Made by a program: the position numbers and the translations under genes. Below, in pieces: positions 58,859 to 64,000 of a stretch of DNA of 64,000 nucleotides (position 1 is the stretch's first letter; each line of letters begins with the position of its first letter). The DNA comes from Paulinella micropora (lineage: Eukaryota; Cercozoa; Imbricatea; Euglyphida): positions 94,960-158,959 of the forward strand of contig BJOX01000230.1 of NCBI GenBank assembly GCA_009731375.1, in the 5' to 3' direction. A model generated the notes under the pieces. The model worked only from the letters and a program-made list of their open reading frames with translations, was not told the origin of the DNA and searched no databases.

Positions 58859-59215
58859 ATGTATTTCATTGTCATTCATACGTATTTCATTGTCATTCAT
58901 ATGTATTTCATTGTCATTCATATGTATTTCATTGTCATTCATATGTATCTCATTGCCATTCATATGTACTTCATTGTCATTCATATGTATCTCATTGTCA
59001 TTCATATGTATCTCATGGTCATTCATATGTATCTCATAGTCATTCATATGTATCTCATTGTCATTCATATGTATTTCATTGTCATTCATATGTATCTCAT
59101 TGTCATTCATATGTACTTCATTGTCATTCATATGTATCTCATTGTCATTCATATGTATCTCATTGTCATTCATGTGTATCTCATTGTCATTCATATGTAT
59201 CTCATGGTCATTCTC
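58859..59215. repeat. 21-bp tandem array, 17 units
   Basis: Unit ATGTATTTCATTGTCATTCA + T repeats 17 times without a length change, with TTT/CTC and GTC/GCC variants. Because 21 is a multiple of three, it reads as a seven-residue repeat (MYFIVIH/MYLIVIH on plus, heptads of MNDNEIH on minus). Both strands stay open, so coding is not implied. Confidence 0.93.
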
Positions 59216-59249
59216 ATGACTGCTATGATTGCAGACGCTGAATTCAAGG

Positions 59250-59281
<32 letters not shown>

Positions 59282-59367
59282 TGTACGTGTGTATGTACGT
59301 GTGTATGTATGTATGTGTGTGTGTGTGTGTATGTGTATTTGTGTGTATAACAGCAGCTGCACGCGCC

Positions 59368-59369
<2 letters not shown>

Positions 59370-59454
<85 letters not shown>

Positions 59455-59456
59455 GG
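59370..59456. repeat. (CT)n array
   Basis: CT dinucleotides with single GCTC and TTTC interruptions, followed by a 10-N gap at 59478-59487. Confidence 0.93.
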
Positions 59457-59487
59457 CGTGCGCGCACTCCACGGGCCNNNNNNNNNN

Positions 59488-59560
59488 CTTGAGCTGTTTG
59501 GGGGTCGCCAGCTGCAGCTGCATCGGCAGATATTTCGCCAGCGCCTCGTACACCTCTGAT
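59488..59560. other. Unique island
   Basis: TTGAGCTGTTTGGGGGTCGC and following text is not repetitive in this window and is not recognised. Confidence 0.4.
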
Positions 59561-60194
<634 letters not shown>

Positions 60195-60196
<2 letters not shown>

Positions 60197-60425
60197 GTGC
60201 TTCTCTGTCAATGGCTGATGCAAATCTGCACATGCGCCTCCATCGTCTCACCCGTGAGGGGAGTACGAAGAATTGACGATAGGCTCTAATGACACCCCCG
60301 CAAGGGCAGTTCCAACACTTCCAGACGGACCGGTATGTTCAATGAAAATACTGGTGGCACCGACGGGAATCGAACTGGCGACAGGGCTCAGATGGTAGAA
60401 CTTGACCACTGGGCTATCACGGTGT
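60195..60425 (-). mobile_element. tRNA-derived SINE, copy 1
   Basis: On the minus strand a tRNA-like head (about 60425 to 60349) carries a Pol III A box (TAGCCCAGTGG) and B box (GTTCGATTCC), ending CGTCGGTGCCACC. The body of about 150 bp contains GAGCCTATCGTCAA, CCTCACGGGTGAGACGATGG and TGACAGAGAAGCAC, and the element ends in an (ATT)n tail. It does not encode protein and would be moved by a LINE. Confidence 0.85.
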
Positions 60426-60431
60426 CCACAA

Positions 60432-60432
<1 letters not shown>

Positions 60433-60514
<82 letters not shown>

Positions 60515-60685
60515 ATAATAATAATAATAAATAATGATAATATTGATAATAATGATAATAATAATAATAATAATAATAAGAAAAGTAATAATAATAAAAA
60601 TAACAATAACAATAACAATAATAATAATAATAATAATAATAATTATTACTATTATTATTATTATAACAATAACAACAACAACAAC

Positions 60686-60716
<31 letters not shown>

Positions 60717-60795
60717 TAATAATAATAATAATAATGATAATAATAATAATAATAATAATAATAATAGTAATAATAATAATAACAATAACAATAAC

Positions 60796-60839
<44 letters not shown>

Positions 60840-60890
60840 GAATAATAATAATAATAATAATAATAATGATGATGATGATGATAATAATAG
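60433..60890. repeat. (TAC)n then (AAT)n arrays
   Basis: (TAC)n at 60433-60512, then AAT with AAC and ATG variants to 60890, which is the tail of SINE copy 2. Confidence 0.92.
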
Positions 60891-60891
60891 T

Positions 60892-61131
60892 GCTTCTCAG
60901 TCAATGGCGAATGCATTTCTGCACATGTGCCTCCATCGTCTCACCCGCGAGGGGAGTACGAAGATTTGACGATAGGCTCTACTGACATCCCCGCAAGGCA
61001 GCTCCAAGCCTTCCAGACAGACCACTACTTTCAAAGAAAATATCCTTTGAAAATACTGGTACCGACGGGAATCGAACTGGCGACAGGTCCCAGATGGTAG
61101 ACCTTAACCACTGGGCTATCGCGGTGCCACA
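60892..61131 (-). mobile_element. tRNA-derived SINE, copy 2
   Basis: Same structure and orientation as copy 1: minus-strand head GGCACCGCGATAGCCCAGTG with A and B boxes and a matching acceptor (CGGTACCAG), then the same body, then (ATT)n. GGCACCG can pair with CGGTACC with one mismatch, as in a tRNA acceptor stem. It differs from copy 1 by substitutions and small indels, including a short TATCCTTTGAAAATA insertion between head and body. Confidence 0.87.
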
Positions 61132-61133
61132 TG

Positions 61134-61134
<1 letters not shown>

Positions 61135-61193
<59 letters not shown>

Positions 61194-61208
61194 GTAATAG
61201 TAATAGTA

Positions 61209-61248
<40 letters not shown>

Positions 61249-61257
61249 AGCCCAATG
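61135..61257. repeat. (AAT)n array
   Basis: AAT triplets with an AGT block, between SINE copy 2 and the inverted monomer. Confidence 0.93.
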
Positions 61258-61660
61258 GCCTCAAGGCGTTAAACTGTGACGCCAACTCATAACCCTTTGG
61301 TGGTAGATGCTGGGGAGGAGGGTCGTTGCGCGCGTAAAAGATCTTAAACTCCGCATATGCTGGTTGATAGCCCAGGACCCAGCAGACACCAGATTGTTAT
61401 GGGTGGGGTTTCGAGGCAGCTCTAGCAACCGCGCTTGGTGTATGCACTTGCACATTCGGTGACGTCTTGCAAGAGGTTGCTGGGACTGCGGAATAACCTC
61501 GGCTTAGTGCAGTCTTGCCCTCAGGAGCTCCATCGGTGGCCCCGATCATCAGGCGAGAGACTGACACGGGGGGGTGGAGGACCTCGAACAAGGGTATTGG
61601 AGGCTTATGTCCGTTGAGGATATGCCATTAGCTGCATCAGTACGCCTCAGATATAGTAAA
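61258..61660 (-). repeat. Monomer of the 493-bp repeat, inverted single copy
   Basis: The reverse complement of 62734-63146 with few differences, flanked on both sides by (AAT)n. It lacks the roughly 80-bp spacer found in the tandem copies. This suggests that the mobile or ancestral unit is about 403-413 bp. Confidence 0.9.
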
Positions 61661-61703
61661 TAATAATAATATAATAATAATAATAATCATCATAATCATA
61701 GTC

Positions 61704-61749
<46 letters not shown>

Positions 61750-61770
61750 TAATAATAATAATAATAATAA
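61661..61770. repeat. (AAT)n array
   Basis: AAT/ATC/ATG triplets. Confidence 0.92.
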
Positions 61771-62110
61771 TATCTAGGGGCTGCGCCAACACCTAAAAGG
61801 ATGGTTTACCGGTGCTCTTCGCGCAACAAACCCCGCCAGCGGATGGCCCCCCGGACCCCCCCTTTCCCTTCGACAGGATACGTTGAATTGCCGGAGGTGC
61901 CGCAAAGGGCGCCTGGTGGCCAAAAATCCTCCATTTTCAGGTGTGGGTGCCACCCACGACCAGAACGTGTACGTACAATCACAGCCCTGGGGTTCCTGGG
62001 GGAGGGCCCCCCGGACCCCCCTGCCCCGTCGACAGCGTACGTTCAATCGCCGGAGGCACCGGCAAGTACTGCCAAAAACAAGGAAATTTGGCATTCAGGA
62101 CACTCCCCTA
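61771..62110. repeat. GC-rich duplicated block
   Basis: GGCCCCCCGGACCCCCC-type text followed by CGACAG.(G/A)TACGTT.AATCG/TGCCGGAGG(T/C)(G/A)CC occurs twice (about 61844-61905 and 62005-62065), with GGTGTGGGTGCCACCCACGA between. No coding frame is supported. Confidence 0.75.
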
Positions 62111-62690
62111 ACGCAAATATTTGCGTGAATTCCAAAAAAATTATACCAGCATCAAGATCGAGTCTGGGGCTAGCCACCCTGCCAATATGAGCTCCCAACT
62201 ACTCCTGGTTCCCACAAACCAGGATTTATTCCGATGGGGGGTGCAAGAAAAGGCCAAAAAAACAAGGAATTTTCGCATTCAGGACACTGCCCTAACGCAA
62301 ATATTTGCGTGAATTCCAAAGAAATTATATCAGCATAAAGATCGAGTCTGGGGCTAGCCACCCTGTCAATATGAGCTCCCAACTCCTCCTGCTTCCCACA
62401 AATCATGATTTTTTCCGATTGGGGTGCGAAAAAAACCAAGGAAATTTGGCATTCAGGACACTGCCCTAACGCAAATATTTGCGTGAATTCCAAAGATATT
62501 ATATCAGCATCAAGATCGAGTCTGGGGCTAACCACCCTGCAAATATGAGCTCCCAACCCCTCCTCGTCCCCACAAACCATGATTTATTCTGACAGGGGTG
62601 CGGAAATGGTGGGGGGGTGGGGGTGGGGTACACAATTTTCATTTTCCCCCTCCCCCCAAACCCCCCACCCCCTTCTCAAACACCTTTCAG
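62111..62690. repeat. Dispersed repeat R, three tandem copies
   Basis: Units start at the 16-bp perfect palindrome ACGCAAATATTTGCGT (62111, 62295, 62469), giving lengths of 184 and 174 bp, and contain GAGTCTGGGGCTAGCCACCC and ATGAGCTCCCAACTCCTCC. A single diverged copy lies at 40527-40720. The last copy runs into a C-rich tail. Confidence 0.9.
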
Positions 62691-62695
62691 GGATA

Positions 62696-62732
<37 letters not shown>

Positions 62733-62733
62733 A

Positions 62734-64000
62734 TTTACTATATCTGAGGCGTACTGATGCAGCTAATGGCATATCCACAACGGACATAAGCCTCCAATAC
62801 CCTTGTTCGAGGTCCTCCACCCCCCCGTGTCAGTCTCTCGCCTGATGATCGGGGCCACCGATGGAGCTCCTGAGGGCAAGACTGCACTAAGCCGAGGTTA
62901 TTCCGCAGTCCCAGCAACCTCTTGCAAGACGTCACCGAATGTGCAAGTGCATACACCAAGCGCGGTTGCTAGAGCTGCCTCGAAACCCCACCCATAACAA
63001 TCTGGTGTCTGCTGGGTCCTGGGCTATCAACCAGCATATGCGGAGTTTAAGATCTTTTACGCGCGCAACGACCCTCCTCCCCAGCATCTACCACCAAAGG
63101 GTTATGAGTTGGCGTCACAGTTTAACGCCTTGAGGCCATTGGGCTGGAACTCTGTTTAGCAAGTGTGACTAGGTTTTTTCATCGGGATTTCCCTCAAATA
63201 TGTCACAGTCAACACTCCAAGGCAGATTTACTATATCTGAGGCGTACTGATGCAGCTAATGGCATATCCTCAACGGACATAAGCCTCCAATACCCTTGTT
63301 CGAGGTCCTCCACCCCCCCGTGTCAGTCTCTCGCCTGATGATCGGGGCCACCGATGGAGCTCCTGAGGGCAAGACTGCACTAAGCCGAGGTTATTCCGCA
63401 GTCCCAGCAACCTCTTGCAAGACGTCACCGAATGTGCAAGTGCATACACCAAGCGCGGTTGCTAGAGCTGCCTCGAAACCCCACCCATAACAATCTGGTG
63501 TCTGCTGGGTCCTGGGCTATCAACCAGCATATGCGGAGTTTAAGATCTTTTACGCGCGCAACGACCCTCCTCCCCAGCATCTACCACCAAAGGGTTATGA
63601 GTTGGCGTCACAGTTTAACGCCTTGAGGCCATTGGGCTGGAACTCTGTTTAGCAAGTGTGACTAGGTTTTTTCATCGGGATTTCCCTCAAATATGTCACA
63701 GTCAACACTCCAAGGCAGATTTACTATATCTGAGGCGTACTGATGCAGCTAATGGCATATCCTCAACGGACATAAGCCTCCAATACCCTTGTTCGAGGTC
63801 CTCCACCCCCCCGTGTCAGTCTCTCGCCTGATGATCGGGGCCACCGATGGAGCTCCTGAGGGCAAGACTGCACTAAGCCGAGGTTATTCCGCAGTCCCAG
63901 CAACCTCTTGCAAGACGTCACCGAATGTGCAAGTGCATACACCAAGCGCGGTTGCTAGAGCTGCCTCGAAACCCCACCCATAACAATCTGGTGTCTGCTG
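62734..64000 (+). repeat. 493-bp tandem repeat, 2.6 copies, continues past the edge
   Basis: TTTACTATATCTGAGGCGTA starts at 62734, 63227 and 63720, an exact 493-bp period. Copies are almost identical (first copy ATCCACAACGG, others ATCCTCAACGG). Each contains a spacer (AACTCTGTTTAGCAAGTGTG...GGCAGA) and short open frames on both strands of 60-64 codons with no recognised homology. The near-identity implies recent expansion or homogenisation, or an assembly duplication. Confidence 0.95.

Noticed and set aside
60349-61131. Functional tRNA genes
   Set aside because: The tRNA-like parts have Pol III boxes, but both copies are fused to the same body and tail, as in SINEs, and the anticodon arm is not convincing.
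62803-63983. Small proteins of 60-64 codons repeated every 493 bp
   Set aside because: Frames are present on both strands and conserved only because the DNA repeat is nearly identical; no recognised homology.

Overview
The window is eukaryotic genomic DNA from a large, repeat-rich genome. Evidence includes GT...AG introns, Ty3-type LTR retrotransposons, a non-LTR retrotransposon with a restriction-like endonuclease, a tRNA-derived SINE, and about 30 kb of simple-sequence arrays. No operon, Shine-Dalgarno site, CRISPR array or prokaryotic gene is visible. The species cannot be named from sequence alone; a marine invertebrate or a repeat-rich protist would both fit. It is a gapped draft assembly, and several gaps are flanked by the same sequence on both sides, which suggests falsely duplicated ends.

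Region by region. (1) 1-5.4 kb is GC-richer and gene-like. It holds the 3' part of an unrecognised gene (2-1675, one probable intron), then a CA/GT-rich stretch with a 25-bp tandem array and a 43-bp-arm hairpin (2.16-3.33 kb), then a gene of at least ten mini-exons (3426-about 5421). The mini-exons are all multiples of three, joined by phase-0 introns, and some are tandem duplicates. (2) 5.4-11.1 kb is a decayed Ty3-type pol (RT, RNase H, integrase, GPY/F tail, extra C-terminal module), with a retropepsin-like segment lodged inside RNase H. It is followed by an antisense ORF with an N-terminal membrane segment (11670-12440) and a frameshifted unknown ORF (12.42-14.6 kb). (3) 16451-29254 is a second LTR element with about 0.6-kb LTRs, a candidate ATAC target duplication, a degraded gag-pol and a G-rich polypurine tract. 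Nested in its leader is a 1.66-kb deletion derivative with 218-bp LTRs. (4) 29.3-30.4 kb is non-coding. (5) 30.4-64 kb is dominated by (GATA)n, (TATG)n, (ATTAC)n, (AATC)n, (ATG)n, (TAC)n and (AAT)n arrays. Embedded in them are an R2/NeSL-like LINE fragment (38155-40030), six copies of an interspersed element of about 535 bp, two SINE copies, several minisatellites, and a 493-bp tandem repeat running off the right edge.

The two upstream genes may be host genes or parts of one locus; neither is recognised. The mini-exon gene may have been cut by the first Ty3 element. All retrotransposon reading frames carry frameshifts or stops, so the window is mostly a graveyard of mobile elements grading into a simple-sequence desert.
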